64,000 bases of DNA from Odobenus rosmarus divergens (taxonomy: Eukaryota; Chordata; Mammalia; Carnivora; Odobenidae). Location of the stretch: the NCBI RefSeq assembly GCF_000321225.1, contig NW_004450303.1, positions 3,875,030 through 3,939,029 of the forward strand, written 5' to 3'. How positions within the stretch are numbered: the first letter of the stretch is position 1; every line of letters starts with the position of its first letter. Shown here piece by piece: positions 1 through 11,265 of this stretch. Made by a program: the position numbers and the translations under genes. Below the pieces are notes generated by a model. The model made no database searches. It saw nothing but the letters and a program-made list of their open reading frames with translations, and was not told the DNA's origin.

Positions 1-3000
1 TGGAGAATTGTGCTTCTGGCCTCCAAAACGGAGGCTGTAAGAGAACCAGTCTGGAAGCTTCATGCCAGTGCCATGCCTCAAGGGAATCAACACTTCTGGG
101 CATCATAGTGATGGGGTGCACAACCTGGAACCATCCAGAAAGGAACTGACACACCCCCAGCCAGAGCATAGGAAGAGATCCTCACATGCCCCAGGGCCTC
201 CACGGCTATTGTGGAACCACCATATTCAGCCATTGATTAGAGCAAAAGAGGGCAGCTCAGGAAGCATCACTGTTCTGTTTCCTCCCTCTGAGCTGGATAT
301 GGTGCTGACCTTTAATCTGTCCTTTTGCTAAGCTACACCATTAGAGCAGCAGCACTAAAAGAAAAAAAAAAGAGGAAGGACAGAGACAAGGGTGGGAGGT
401 ATGAGCTGGAGGAGGAAGAGAAAGGTATGAGTATGGGTTAAAATGGGTGCCTGTTTGGCTCAAGACATGACTCACTATACTGCATTGCATTTTGTCTTAA
501 ATAATAGTAAGGCAGAGTGAGACTGGGTGTACAAAACTATGGTGGTTGGCCATAGATTGACAGTTACAGGACTTAATTGAAGGACACATATGGATCCATT
601 ATACTGTTTTCTAAATATGTGAATATGTATGAACATTTCTACAATAAAGATATAAAACAAAAATTCTTAATGGAAAGGTGAACACCTATCATGTTTGGAC
701 GAAGAATTCTTGATATACACATATGGGCTAGGTATAAATATCAATACATAAGTCTTCCTTTCATTTTTCAAGGAATTATTTAGTGACATTACTCAGGAGA
801 GATATAAAAATTACTCACATATATTTTTTTCTCATTGTCTGATATATATGCTTCCATGTAACAAGTTATTAATTATCCCGTCTCTTTCCTGCATTTCTCT
901 TTTCATCTAAGACTGTGAAACTGCAAGGATCAAGGCATCAGTTGTTTTCACAAAATTTGGTGACTACTATAATGGTATCTTCATTCTGTAATCAATACAT
1001 AATGGTAGTATTGGAAGAGGGAGTACATTGGGTTGGTGATGGATGTTACTCAAACATGTTTATCTTTGATTCTGCGCTTAAGAACAACAGCATTTTAAAA
1101 ACTTCTAGCCATGTAAAATGGAAGGAAATCAAACTAGCTGGAAGAGTAACAGCTAAAGATCAGCATATACTGAAGGCAAAATAAAGTTACTTCAGAAATG
1201 CAAAGGAAATCAATAATCCTAGAAGGAAGGAGGAAAGCTTTGGGGAAGGTAATATTGTCTTACAGTAGCAATGCATCAAAGCCTGCATTTATAAGATTGC
1301 AAGGTAACCACTGTCCTAGGTTTGACAATAAACTATATTTATTTCATAAGTAAAAATACATATACATATTTTGTGTAAAATATAGAAACAAAAAATCATC
1401 TCAATAACACAAATGTATTATCACATATTTGTGAAAATGAAATCTGATATCAGCACAATGCCTGGCTGGTGATAGTGATTTGTTGCTTTCTTCTTTCAAT
1501 AAAGTGTTTATAAAAACACATAATGTGCACAAGTGCTCAAATTTGAGAAACATAAATGAACATACATGTCAAGAAAATTTAATAATATCGAGCTCAAATT
1601 TAGACAGAGGGGATGGGGCAAAGATACACATTAGGAATTTGTAAAATTGAATTCAATATTTTACATACAAAATTTTTATTTCTATTTATCTAGGGAAACA
1701 CCCACAGTCTTCATCAGATCATTAAAGTGAGATTGTTTAAAGTAAAAACTCTTGGGTAGTTGAAAAAACACAAAATATTGAATTTGGCTATAAGAGATCT
1801 AAAACAGACTAATCAAATCCACTTCCCATTGTTGATAATATAAAATTGTTGATTATATAAAAAAATATAAAATAATATAACATAAAATATAAAAGAAAGA
1901 TGCCTATTAAAGACCTATCATCTCTTAGATCCTGTACCCATTTTTGCATATTGTCTTTTTTAAATCTTGATTCTATGTTCTTTGACCTTTTTTCTCTGGA
2001 ATTATTTTCCTGTCATTTATGGAATTTCCCTTTCATAAAAAGCAACAATCACTTCTCTATCAAACTTCTCCATGGATAGCTCCTTATTCATGACTAATTC
2101 TATTACACAAAACCCACCAGTTGACAGATGAAGAACATGGAAAGACCAGCAGAAAAGATTTCCATACTCAGAATATCCATATGCCATACTACCAGACATC
2201 TGGTTGCAGTTCACTCTATACCCTGATAGCTAGCCATCCCATTAAACCACAATTTAGCCTGTTTTCCTATTCATACACCAACTACCAAATTAGTCCTACA
2301 CAAACTTCAAAGAATTAGATGTCTTATTTCCTAATGTATTATCCACCAGTAATTTTACCCACATTCTGGGTTTAGTGAACATGTGGACAACTGATATAGC
2401 ACCTGGCTTATTCTAGCTTTAAAATTCATTTTCAACAATTGACCTAGGGCTACACATTGTATCTTACTATCACCTATTACTACTTTCCACTGTCCTAAAT
2501 CTTACATATTAAATAGTTAACTACAAGTCTCATTCTCATTCAGAACTTACTTCCCAAATTTCTGGGCAAAAATAACTTTTCATTCCATTGTTTCCCACTT
2601 GTTAAGTTCCCTTATTTTACCTCTTATCCCAATAGCTTGGCTCTAGACTCCATCAATTCAGCCACTGTAGGCTCAACTCAGACAGGATTAAACTTTTTCC
2701 TGCTTCCTATACTCCTACAACAAACTACCCAAACTGTAAGAAAATCAGAGTATCTCTAGGGGAATGAATGTGTGAAAGGTGAAAAGTACAAACTGGATAA
2801 GACAGCCTGACATTTCAGCGTAAAAGATGAAGTCAGGAACAAATGTTTATTTCAACCCCTTGACGCTTCTAACAATTTGAGCTTTGTTGTCCACTTTGTT
2901 TCTTAATTTTTTTTTTAATTTCCTCATCAATACACAGGACCCTCAGCTGACAATCTATTGTTTCTCTTTTACAAGTAATTATTATTAAGTTTCAATAATG

Positions 3001-3579
3001 CTAGTTTAAATTGTAAAAAAAAAAAGGAAAGGATTTTTCATTTGTGCACATTTAATAAGGATCTGATATTTTTATTTGTCCTTTCTTGTTGCTTGATTCT
3101 ATATTCTTTGACCTTTTTTCTCTGGAATTAGAAAAATTGGTGAGAAACTTATTTCAGGCTGAACATTAACCTCATCATTAAAATGACCTTTAAAGTGTGT
3201 GGATACTTTTCTAGGACTAAAGGGGAGGGATATTTCACAAGAGCCCACAAGAAGACATAAGATCCCTAAATTAATTCTTTTTAGAGGACATCTCCTATAA
3301 ATTGTGAGTAAAATCCTAAAACACCGATTTGATTTCCATGGCCCTCTTGATATATATTTGGTAATTATTCTGGAGTATTGATTGTAACAGAAAAAACTAT
3401 TTTTAAATAATATAGTGTTAAGAGTGAACTTAATCAATTTAAATCGACCAGAATTAATTCCTAAAATGTCAGCTTGCAAACAGGTAATAGGAAAACAAAC
3501 TCCAAAAATATTTGTCAGATTGAATTTGTCCTCATAACATTCTTTTATAGAATGACACAAAAGACATACCTCCTGAGAG
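1..3579. other. Unassigned AT-rich sequence
   Basis: No gene or confidently named repeat is seen. The first 350 bases are less AT-rich than the rest and carry short open stretches without a recognisable product. Bases 590-660 resemble the 3' end of an old L1 or similar element (AT-rich tail with an AATAAA-like block), but this is weak. A minus-strand open frame of 153 codons (3099-3560) lacks any recognised motif, is rich in residues expected from AT-rich DNA, and has no splice or promoter support. A 39-base direct repeat links 1966-2004 and 3092-3130. Confidence 0.5.
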
Positions 3580-3593
3580 AGTATAACATTTTC

Positions 3594-3798
3594 TTTTCTT
3601 TTTTTTTTAATTTTATTTATTTATTTGACAGAGATTGAGAGAGAGAGCACAACAAGGCAGAGTGGCAGGCAGAGTGGAAGGGAGAAGCAGACTCCCCACT
3701 GAGCAAGGAGCCCAATATGGGGTTTGATCCCAGGACTTTGGGATCATGAACTGAGCAGAAGGCAACCTCTTAACCAACTGAGCCACCCAGGCACCCCA
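3594..3798 (-). mobile_element. Can-SINE, minus strand
   Basis: Read on the minus strand it has the tRNA-derived head (GGGTGCCTGGGTGGCTCAGT), a CT-rich middle and an A/AATAAA-rich tail, which appears here as a T-run on the left. It is flanked by a perfect 14-base target duplication, AGTATAACATTTTC, at 3580-3593 and 3799-3812, so both ends are fixed precisely. Such duplications are the mark of L1-machinery insertion. Confidence 0.95.
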
Positions 3799-3812
3799 AG
3801 TATAACATTTTC

Positions 3813-4850
3813 ATTAATGTGGTAGAGAGCCATAATAGTACAGACACTTCCAAATAGACCATCATACATAATCTTTTATGAATTCTTCTTTTCTTTCCTT
3901 ACAGCTTAATAAAATTCATCAATTTAGTTACCCTAATTACCATCTCCCCTCTCATTTTCGTTTATAGCCTAATTCAGTTTTTCCCAAACAATGAGTAGCA
4001 ACCCATTAGAAACACAATTTTGTGGTTCTCACTGAGTAAATAGTCCAGAATCAGACATAATACAGGTTACAGATCCTCCTCAAGATTAAAAAATTGGCAA
4101 AGAATCATGTTGTGTTTGTATGTATAACCATGCATACATGTATTCATGTATGCACAAATACTACTGCTTCTCTCCTTTATTGCTAAATTCTCAAATGACT
4201 TACCAGCAGTAGAATTAATGGTCCCCCTGGTCTTTTCACACTATTGTCCTGTCATAGATTAATTTGACCACTGATCACTATGAACAGATTTTTATTTGAA
4301 ACTTTACATGACAAAGAGTAGTAACAATCCCCTACCTTTCATCTCTCATTTAATTGTGTTCTAGATTGAACTGCTTAGCAACAAGACTTTCCCAATTCTA
4401 AAGCCCATGGCAACTGGATAATAGTTCTCCCACTCTGGCCCCATCATCTCCATCAGGCTTTATGTCTAATTACTCTTCAATATGAATAAATGTGACTACA
4501 TTTTATATCCAAATTCTATGTGCTCCCTGCACACAGTAGAAATACTTTATCTTCAGTACTTTTGTCCTGGCCCCAGATTATTTTCTCAACATTGAACCAC
4601 ATTATGGAATACCTGAATCACTCTAGGTTCCAGAAAGAAGTTTGACCTTATTTAAACCATTTACAAAGATACAGACATCAGTAATCATCTGTGACTTTCA
4701 CTATAAGGTCAGTAAATAACTCAGGGATATTTCATATCTACAAATAAATATGCTCATCTATTAGGGAAGATTGCATCAGCAAGAATAAGGAAAGTAAAAT
4801 TTAAAAGGAGAGAGAGGTGAATTGAATATAGTGTAGGTGTCGAGGTCAGT
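3813..4850. other. Unassigned sequence
   Basis: About 1 kb with no recognised coding region or named repeat. It is moderately AT-rich with no long open frame. It could be a decayed retroelement interior, but no motif supports a family. Confidence 0.4.
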
Positions 4851-6192
4851 ACCATGGCGATATAAGACATTTGTCCCTTCTCACCCCCCTTTTTAAACAA
4901 CCACTTTCAGACATCCATACATGAACAAGAGTGTCTCAGCACTGGGAGGGACCAGGGAGGACCCTTGCTTCTTTGTGCATTGGGAAAATAAACAAACAAG
5001 ACATTGGTAAGGGACGCAAATCCAAGGGAGTTGACAAACCTGTCCCACCTCCCTTTGCTTTGGCCAGGGGGAACAAACAAACCTGGAGAGAACTGAACTG
5101 GGTAGACATGAATAGGTGAGAGAATTAATCCAAGTTCAGCCTGCCAGAAGGGAGATTCTAGCATGCCATTGGAGTGGGGTAAGGACAAGTTTGATTGCAA
5201 TGGACAGTGAGAACTCCACTAAAGCCACAGCACCTCCTCAGGGTGAGACTGCAATGGGCTATGCTATCTGGCAGTGGCAGCAGAGACATTTTCTGCAGAG
5301 GTCAAAAGAGTCAACGTCTCTTGTGGAGGAGTTGGAAAAAGTGTGTAGCTGCTCAGCTAACCTAGTTTTGGGAGTCTCAAGTGGAGAAACCTGTTTGTGT
5401 CCAGCAGCTACCAAGTTTCTGAGGAAGAACCTCCATCACAGGGTGAAGAAAGGGAAGAAAGCAGATAAGAATATCAAAGGTTCATGATAGGAGCATGATT
5501 CATACTCTGGCTTTAGGACTTCAGCAAGAAGTCTGCACACAAGCCTCTGGGATTGCCCCATGGGAGGATCTCCTTACCAACCCAAAGGCATCTTAAAAGC
5601 CCCAATTGCTGAACTCACACTTGTCCCCACTGTGTGGTGGGCACCTTGTATATGCTCCCGAGTGTGGCAGTGAGAGCAGGTAGATAATCTATGTGCTTTC
5701 AGAAAAATGGTCCAGTTTGTGGGTGAGGGAGATCATAAACTGGAGCTGTGGTATCACCTTCTGGAAAAACAAAATAGAGGTTTCTCAGCCAGTTTGATAA
5801 GTTATGAGATCAAGAGAAAAAAAAAAACCAAAGCTTATGAATTCTGCCACAAAAGGGAATAAGAGTGAAGCCGGTCTACCCACGACAAACCTAGGATCCC
5901 TAGGGAAGAACACCAAGCAACAGTACCCATCTGAAGATAACCTTGCTCATAAGCAATTGACAATAGCTGTATTGAAGAAATTCAGCAAACTATAAGAGAT
6001 CTCAGAAAGACAGTTCAGTGAGATGAGGAAAAAGATAAATGAACAGAATGAGTTCTTTACAAAAAAAGACAAAAACCATAACAAACCAAACTTCTGGAGC
6101 TAAAGAATTCAATGAATGAGATGAATTTTATGATTAAGAGTATCTAGAGGGGAGTAGAGAAGATAGAAGATAGAACAGATGACTTAGGAATT

Positions 6193-6354
6193 TTTTTTAA
6201 GATTTTGTTTATTTATTTGACACAGAGAGAACAGCAGAGGGAGAAGGAGAAGCAGACTCCCCGCTGATCAGGGAGCCCGATAGGGGGCTTGATTCCAGCA
6301 TGACCTTAGCTGAGGGGAGATGCTTAACCAACGGAACCACCCGGGCGTCCTAGA
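6193..6354 (-). mobile_element. Can-SINE, minus strand, shortened
   Basis: T-run and AAGATTTTGTTTATTTATTT on the left, SINE body, and a head ending in ACCACCCGGGCGTCC on the right. It is about 160 bases, shorter than the usual 190-200 because of an internal deletion. TAGGAATT occurs at both edges (6185-6192 and 6355-6362), a likely remnant of the target duplication. It sits inside the old L1 ORF1 region. Confidence 0.85.
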
Positions 6355-7132
6355 TAGGAATTCTGAAAGGCACCCCTATTAGGCTGTCAGTGGATTTCTC
6401 AGCAGAAACCCTTCAGGCCAGGAGAGGGAAGAACAAGCATTTAAATTGCTAAAAAATAAAAATTGCCAGTTAAGTGTACTCTTTCAGTCAAAATTATCCT
6501 TCAGATTTGAAGAAAAAAGACTTTAGAACTGAGGGAATTTATCACCACTAGACGGACCATACAAGGCATGCTGAAAGTTCTTCCAGCTGAAATGCAAAAA
6601 TGCTAATCAGTGAGGTAAAAAAATACAAAGTATATGATACACTGGTCAAGGTGAAAAATATATGGTCAGGTATAGAAAACTCCACACATGTCATAGTATG
6701 GTATATTAACGTAACAATTGTGTAAAGGTTAAAGGAAAAGAGTATTAAAAATAACTGTAGCTACTACAATCTGTAACAAATTCATAACATAAAAAGAGGT
6801 AACTTGTGACATCAAAAATTAAAAAAAGGATAATGAAAGTGTAGTTGCTTTATAGGCAAAGAAGCGGCTATCTTCATAAAATGGACTGTTTTATCTTTGA
6901 GATGTTTTCTGTAAGCCTCAGGGTAACTGCAGAGCAAAAATCTAGAGTAGATTGATGAAACAAACAAACAAACAAAAATTGGGGAGACAGAGTACACTAC
7001 TATGGAAAAACATCCATTTAAAAGGTAGACTGAAAAAGAGAGAAAAAAACAATGAAATAGAAAACAAATAGAACGCAATCAATAGGATGGCCATAGTGAG
7101 CTTTTTACATATCAATAATCTCTTTAAATTTA

Positions 7133-7325
7133 TTTATTTTTTTTAAAGATTTTATTTATTTATTTGAGAGAGAATGATAGAGAGCATGAGAGGGAAGAGG
7201 GTCAGAGGGAGAAGCAGACTCCCTGCTGAGCAGGGAGCCCGATGTGGGACTCGATCCTGGGACTTCAGGATCATGACCTGAGCCGAAGGCAGTCACTTAA
7301 CCAACTGAGCCACCCAGGCGCCCTC
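7133..7325 (-). mobile_element. Can-SINE, minus strand
   Basis: Complete SINE with little decay: T-rich tail, GAGAGAG-rich middle (the complement of the CT tract), and a head reading CCACCCAGGCGCCC. CTTTAAATTTA flanks both sides (7122-7132 and 7327-7337) as target duplication. It is nested in the L1 ORF2 endonuclease region. Confidence 0.93.
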
Positions 7326-7603
7326 CCTTTAAATTTAAATAGACTGCATTCACCAATTAAAAAGGCACAGACTGACTGGATGGAATTAAACAAAAACAAA
7401 AACAAAAACAGTCCCAATTATATGCTGCCTATAAGAGACTCATTTTAGTTTTTAAAAGACACATAGGCTCAAAGTGAAAGAATGGAAGAAGATATTCCAT
7501 GCAAGTGGAAATGAACAAAAGGTGGGAGTAGACAAACTTACATCACAACAGACAGACTTTAAGCCAAAAACAGTAACTAGAGGCAAAGAAGGTTGTTATA
7601 TAA

Positions 7604-8207
7604 TGATGTAGGAAAGATGTTAGGGTTCAAAGCAGACTGGCAAAAAGAATTCTTGAGAAGTCTTTGGTGCAAAAAAAGTGGTTTTATTGAAGTATGGGGA
7701 CAGGACCCAAGGGCAGAAAGAGCTGTGCTGGGGTCATGAGCACATTATATACTTTCAAGTTGGCAGGGAGGTTAGGGAGAGCATAAGCCTCCCAGGTATT
7801 TTGGAAACAAGGGTTCCAGGATCCTGAGGGAGCTAGCTATTTTTAGGAAAAGGTCATTTATTATTGTTTAGTAAACCCTCAGTCATGAGAGCCTTCAGAT
7901 GTATATGGGTCATATGCTTGGAGGATGATTGCCAACAGGTATCTTGTCAGGAGTGGGGGAGACGGGGGGAGGGGGGGTGGATGTTGAGAGAAAGGAAGTT
8001 TCAAAAATAATTCTTATATGCTAAAGTACACTTTAGAGAATCTTGGGCGTGGGGCCTAAGATTGCCTTTTGTTCTTAGCAAAGTATTAACAACAAGGCAG
8101 CTGAGCATGTAGAGGAATGTCGCTCTTCCTGTTTCAAGGACATGTCAATGGGCTGTAATAAGGAAAGTAGTAAGGAAATTTAATTCTGCCTTTGTTTTCC
8201 CACATCA
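7604..8207 (-). mobile_element. Solo LTR of an endogenous retrovirus (LTR-1)
   Basis: A 604-base retroviral LTR without internal genes, on the minus strand. The ends form a perfect 6-base inverted repeat (TGATGT...ACATCA). On the minus strand a TATA-like TATATAATG (about 7745-7753) lies upstream of an AATAAAAC polyadenylation signal (7681-7688), the order expected of U3-R-U5. It interrupts the L1. The flanks read TATAA (7599-7603) and TAAAA (8208-8212), a 5-base target duplication with one change, and removing the LTR rejoins normal L1 sequence. Overall layout suggests a class I (gammaretrovirus-like) LTR; the family is not named. No coding capacity. Confidence 0.85.
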
Positions 8208-9348
8208 TAAAATAATAAAGGGGTTAATGTATCAAGAAAACGTAACAATTATAAATGTATATGCACCCAACATCAGAGCACCTAAATATACTAAGCACAT
8301 ACTAACAGATCTGAAGGGAGAAACAGACAATAATACAGTAAGAGTAGGGGACTTTAATACCCCACTTTCAGAAATAGATAGATCACCCAGACAGAAAATC
8401 CATAGAAAAACTTAGGAATTGAACTCTACTTTAGACCAGATGGACTTAACAGATATATACAGAACATTCCATCCAATGGCAGCAGAATACACATTCTTCT
8501 CAAGAGCACACAGAACAGTCTCCAGGGTAGGTCATACAAAAGACCACAAAACAAGACTTAGCAAATATAAGAAGACTGAAAATATACCAACTATCTTATC
8601 ACACCACAATAGTATGTGACTAGAAATTAACACAACAATAGAAAACTGGAAAATACAAATAAACAACATACTTTATAACAACCAAGAAGAAATTGAAGAA
8701 GAAATCAAAATTTTAAAAAATCTCAAAATAAATGAAATGAAAATGTAACATACCAAAATCTATGGGATCTACACAGGCAGCTTCAAGAATTAAGTTTTTA
8801 GTGATAAATACATATGTTAAGAAATTAGATAGACTTCAAATAAAGAACCTAACTTTACACCTCCAAGAACTCAAAAGAGAAGAGCAAATTAAGACCAAAG
8901 TTCAAAGAAGGAAGAAAATAATAAAGATAATAGCAAAAATAAATAAAATAGAGAAGAAAAAAAAGCAGAATCAATCAGTGAAACCAAGACCTGGTTTTTC
9001 ACAAAAATAAACAAAATTGACAATCTTTACCTTGAGCAAGAGAGAGAGAAGAAACACAATAAAGTTAGAATGAAAGAAGAGATGTTATAAGGGAAACTAC
9101 AGAAATACATAGGGTCATATGACACTACTATGAGCAATTATATGCTGACAAATTAGATAATCTAGAAGAAATTAATAAATTCATAGAAACATACAAGCCA
9201 ACAATACCGAATCAGAAAGAAATGGATAATCTAAACAAACCAATAATGACTAAAGAAGTAAATCAGTAATCAAAAACCTCCTAACGCAGAAAAAAACGAG
9301 GACCAGATAGATGGCTTCTTTGGCAAATTCTAGCAAACATTTAAAATT

Positions 9349-10620
9349 TGGGGGAACCCAAGATGGCAGCAAAGTAGGAGGACCCTAGGTTCGTCTCATC
9401 TTACAAACACAACTAGATCACTATCAAATCATCCTATATAGCCCAGAAATATTGACGTGAAGACTGACAGAACAAACTCCACAACCAAAGGGAGAGAAGA
9501 GGCTACATCCAAGAAAGTAGGAAGTGCAGAGACATGGTTTGGGGAGGGAGGAAAAGTCTCACTATCACCGGTGCTGCAGAGAGGAGGGAGCTGTGGTCTT
9601 GGAGAAGGCGGGGGGAGAGAGAGAGAGAGAGAAGGGAGAGAGAGGGAGGGAGAGAGGAGCATAAAGGGACACACAGGAAGAATGTTTCCCCAAAGTCATT
9701 AGCTTGGAAAAGAAGAAGGGCTGAATTTCCCGAGTTCTTGCAACCAGCGGGACTTAAAGCCTGGAGTTTAAGGGTCAGTATGTGGTGTCTAAATGGGGTG
9801 TCTCTCTATCACATGGGGGTCCCCTGGATGCGGGTCAACAGTTGGGTGGAAACCAATGGTGCTGGAGGTAAAAGAATTCACATGAGGCAGAACAAAAGAG
9901 ATAGAAATTTACTGAATACACCCCAAAGGAGCAGTGGGCCAGACAGCAGAGGAGACTGTCTGCAATGAGGCTGTGGGTGGAGGCTGTTCTAAAAGGGGTA
10001 AGATGAAGAGGTAGGGTGACTTGTGGAATCTTCCCTTTTTTGGTATCTGTGCCTAGGTGTAAGTAGCCCTTTGGGTAGTTAGGGCCTATGGATGTTAGGA
10101 TGTGGGCCACCCTACGGGCGTGACTCTATTCAGCCAGGAGGTTGCTGTGGGCCCTTTCTACATCCCATCCCTCAAGCCTGTTGCCTAGAAGCAGCCTCTG
10201 GGCTAAAAGCCTGTTGCCTAAAAGCCCTCAAGCCTGTTACTGCAAAGCATCAGGCTTGGCTGGGGTAGAGCCCAGAGGGCACTGTGCTGCTCCTGCAGAG
10301 AAGGCAGGCCAACAACCCTGAGACAGACAGCATGGAGACAGTGATCTGAAGAATGCCTGGGGCACACAGTAGGGAGATTATTTGCTCATCTCAGAGAGCA
10401 TCCCTGGGAGGCAGTGTTCAGAGATGCCTCTCCAGGAACAAGATCACTGGCAGGAGTCATTTCCCTCCCCATCCCTCAGCATAAACACAGAGCCACCAAC
10501 AGGAGGCGCTGACAAGGGCTGCCTACCTTGTTTACACTGAGCCCCACCCCCTGCGCGCTGATGGGACTGTCCTTCTCCATCAAGTTTGCCTTAGTCCCAG
10601 TGCTTTGCATATACTGGGTG
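9349..10620 (+). mobile_element. 5' UTR of a carnivoran L1, rest missing
   Basis: Starts with GGGGGAACCCAAGATGGC, the 'AAGATGGC' opening typical of L1 5' UTRs, and is GC-richer than its surroundings, with a purine tract (9607-9660). No ORF1 or ORF2 follows. The UTR is interrupted by LTR-2 (9779-10249) and resumes with a GGCTTGGCTGGGG stretch at about 10253. Its opening differs from that of the L1 at 54.6-60.7 kb, so two L1 5' UTR types are present. Because normal L1 insertion loses the 5' end, a copy with only the 5' end implies later deletion or recombination. The right limit is approximate. Confidence 0.7.
9779..10249 (-). mobile_element. Solo LTR of an endogenous retrovirus (LTR-2)
   Basis: Minus-strand LTR of about 470 bases inside the L1 5' UTR. 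The minus strand starts TGCTTTGCAGTAACAGGC and ends in ACACCACA. A degenerate polyadenylation signal (AGTAAA for AATAAA) precedes a U5-like stretch containing CTCATGTGAATTC. The U3 part (10163-10249) holds three diverged copies of a unit containing AACAGGCTT, resembling retroviral U3 repeats. TCAG occurs at 9775-9778 and 10250-10253, fitting the 4-base duplication of gammaretroviruses, with two unexplained bases (TA, 9779-9780) at one edge. There is no primer-binding site or gene next to it, so it is a solo LTR. Confidence 0.75.
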
Positions 10621-10849
10621 TGGCAGTAGTATCAGTAGTAATGACAAACAGTTATTGGTGCTAACGACTGTACCGGGCATGGCTCTTCCCATACAATCTC
10701 TATTAAGTGGATGAAAACACTGCTGCGTTCGTGTCTTGGGTAATTAGCTCCAGAAACCTGGCACCAGATTATATTATCACACTATCAATTCTCCATAAAA
10801 AGTAGATTTGGTTGAATTACTTAGTTAACTTCTTTATGAAGTTTCTTTT
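10621..10849. other. Unassigned, possible MIR trace
   Basis: Short stretch between the L1 5' UTR and the inverted SINE. 10640-10720 loosely resembles the conserved core of a MIR element, but too weakly to name. Confidence 0.25.
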
Positions 10850-11106
10850 AAAAAAAAAGATTTTATTCATTTGATAGAGAGAGACATAGTGAGAGAGGGA
10901 ACACAAGCAGGGGGAGTGGGAGAGGGAGAAGCAGGCTTCCCGCGGAGCAGGCAGCCCAATGCAGGGCTCCATCCCAGGATCCCAGGGTCCTGCGATAGAG
11001 CCCAGCATCAGGCTGTTAGAAAGGGAGCCTGTTTCTCCCTCTGCCTGCCGTTCTCCCTGCTTGTGCACGCTCTCGTCTCTGTCAAATAAATAAAATCTTT
11101 TTTAAA
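10850..11106. mobile_element. Inverted pair of Can-SINE 3' halves
   Basis: The left half (about 10850-10975) is a minus-strand Can-SINE from its tail inward. At about 10976-10981 the sequence switches to a plus-strand Can-SINE that runs outward to its own AAATAAATAAAATC tail (11080-11100). Both halves lack the tRNA-derived head and break at nearly the same place, near the GGGATCGAGCC box-B region. The result is an inverted repeat with arms of roughly 105-125 bases and a very small loop. No clear target duplication is seen. It may come from one insertion event with strand switching or from two insertions plus deletion. Confidence 0.8.
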
Positions 11107-11219
11107 AGTTGCTAAAATTTATTTTTCCATATCTGTAACAAAATGCTTTACAAATCACCAATGCCAAATATGGAAGACTGATCTATCTTTCCTTGTTGGG
11201 TAAACTTACTTCTCCTTTC

Positions 11220-11221
<2 letters not shown>

Positions 11222-11263
<42 letters not shown>
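11222..11263. repeat. (AC)21 microsatellite
   Basis: An uninterrupted 42-base CA/AC dinucleotide run. Long pure runs like this usually vary in length between individuals. Confidence 0.97.

Positions 11264-11265
<2 letters not shown>

Larger units (their letters stand above)
4855..9348 (+). mobile_element. Old L1 retrotransposon, plus strand, interrupted
   Basis: A degenerate L1 in plus orientation. The left 0.9 kb resembles an L1 5' UTR. About 5800-6190 and 6355-6700 resemble ORF1 and its 3' linker. 7330-7600 and 8213-9345 match the endonuclease and early reverse-transcriptase parts of ORF2: around 8240-8400 a frame reads VYAPN then VGDFNTPLSEIDRS, typical of the L1 endonuclease. Frames are broken repeatedly. 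Can-SINEs at 6193-6354 and 7133-7325 and a solo LTR at 7604-8207 are nested in it. It stops abruptly at 9.35 kb where a different L1 5' UTR begins, so the rest of ORF2 and the 3' UTR are missing. The left limit is approximate. Confidence 0.75.

Noticed and set aside
3099..3560. 153-codon minus-strand open frame
   Set aside because: No motif, composition typical of AT-rich DNA, no splice or promoter support, and no protein family recognised.
5116..5487. 123-codon plus-strand frame
   Set aside because: It lies in the 5' part of the old L1 and shows no recognised domain; most likely chance within L1.
9457..9968. Arg/Glu-rich frames up to 144 codons
   Set aside because: They read through the purine tract of an L1 5' UTR into a solo LTR.
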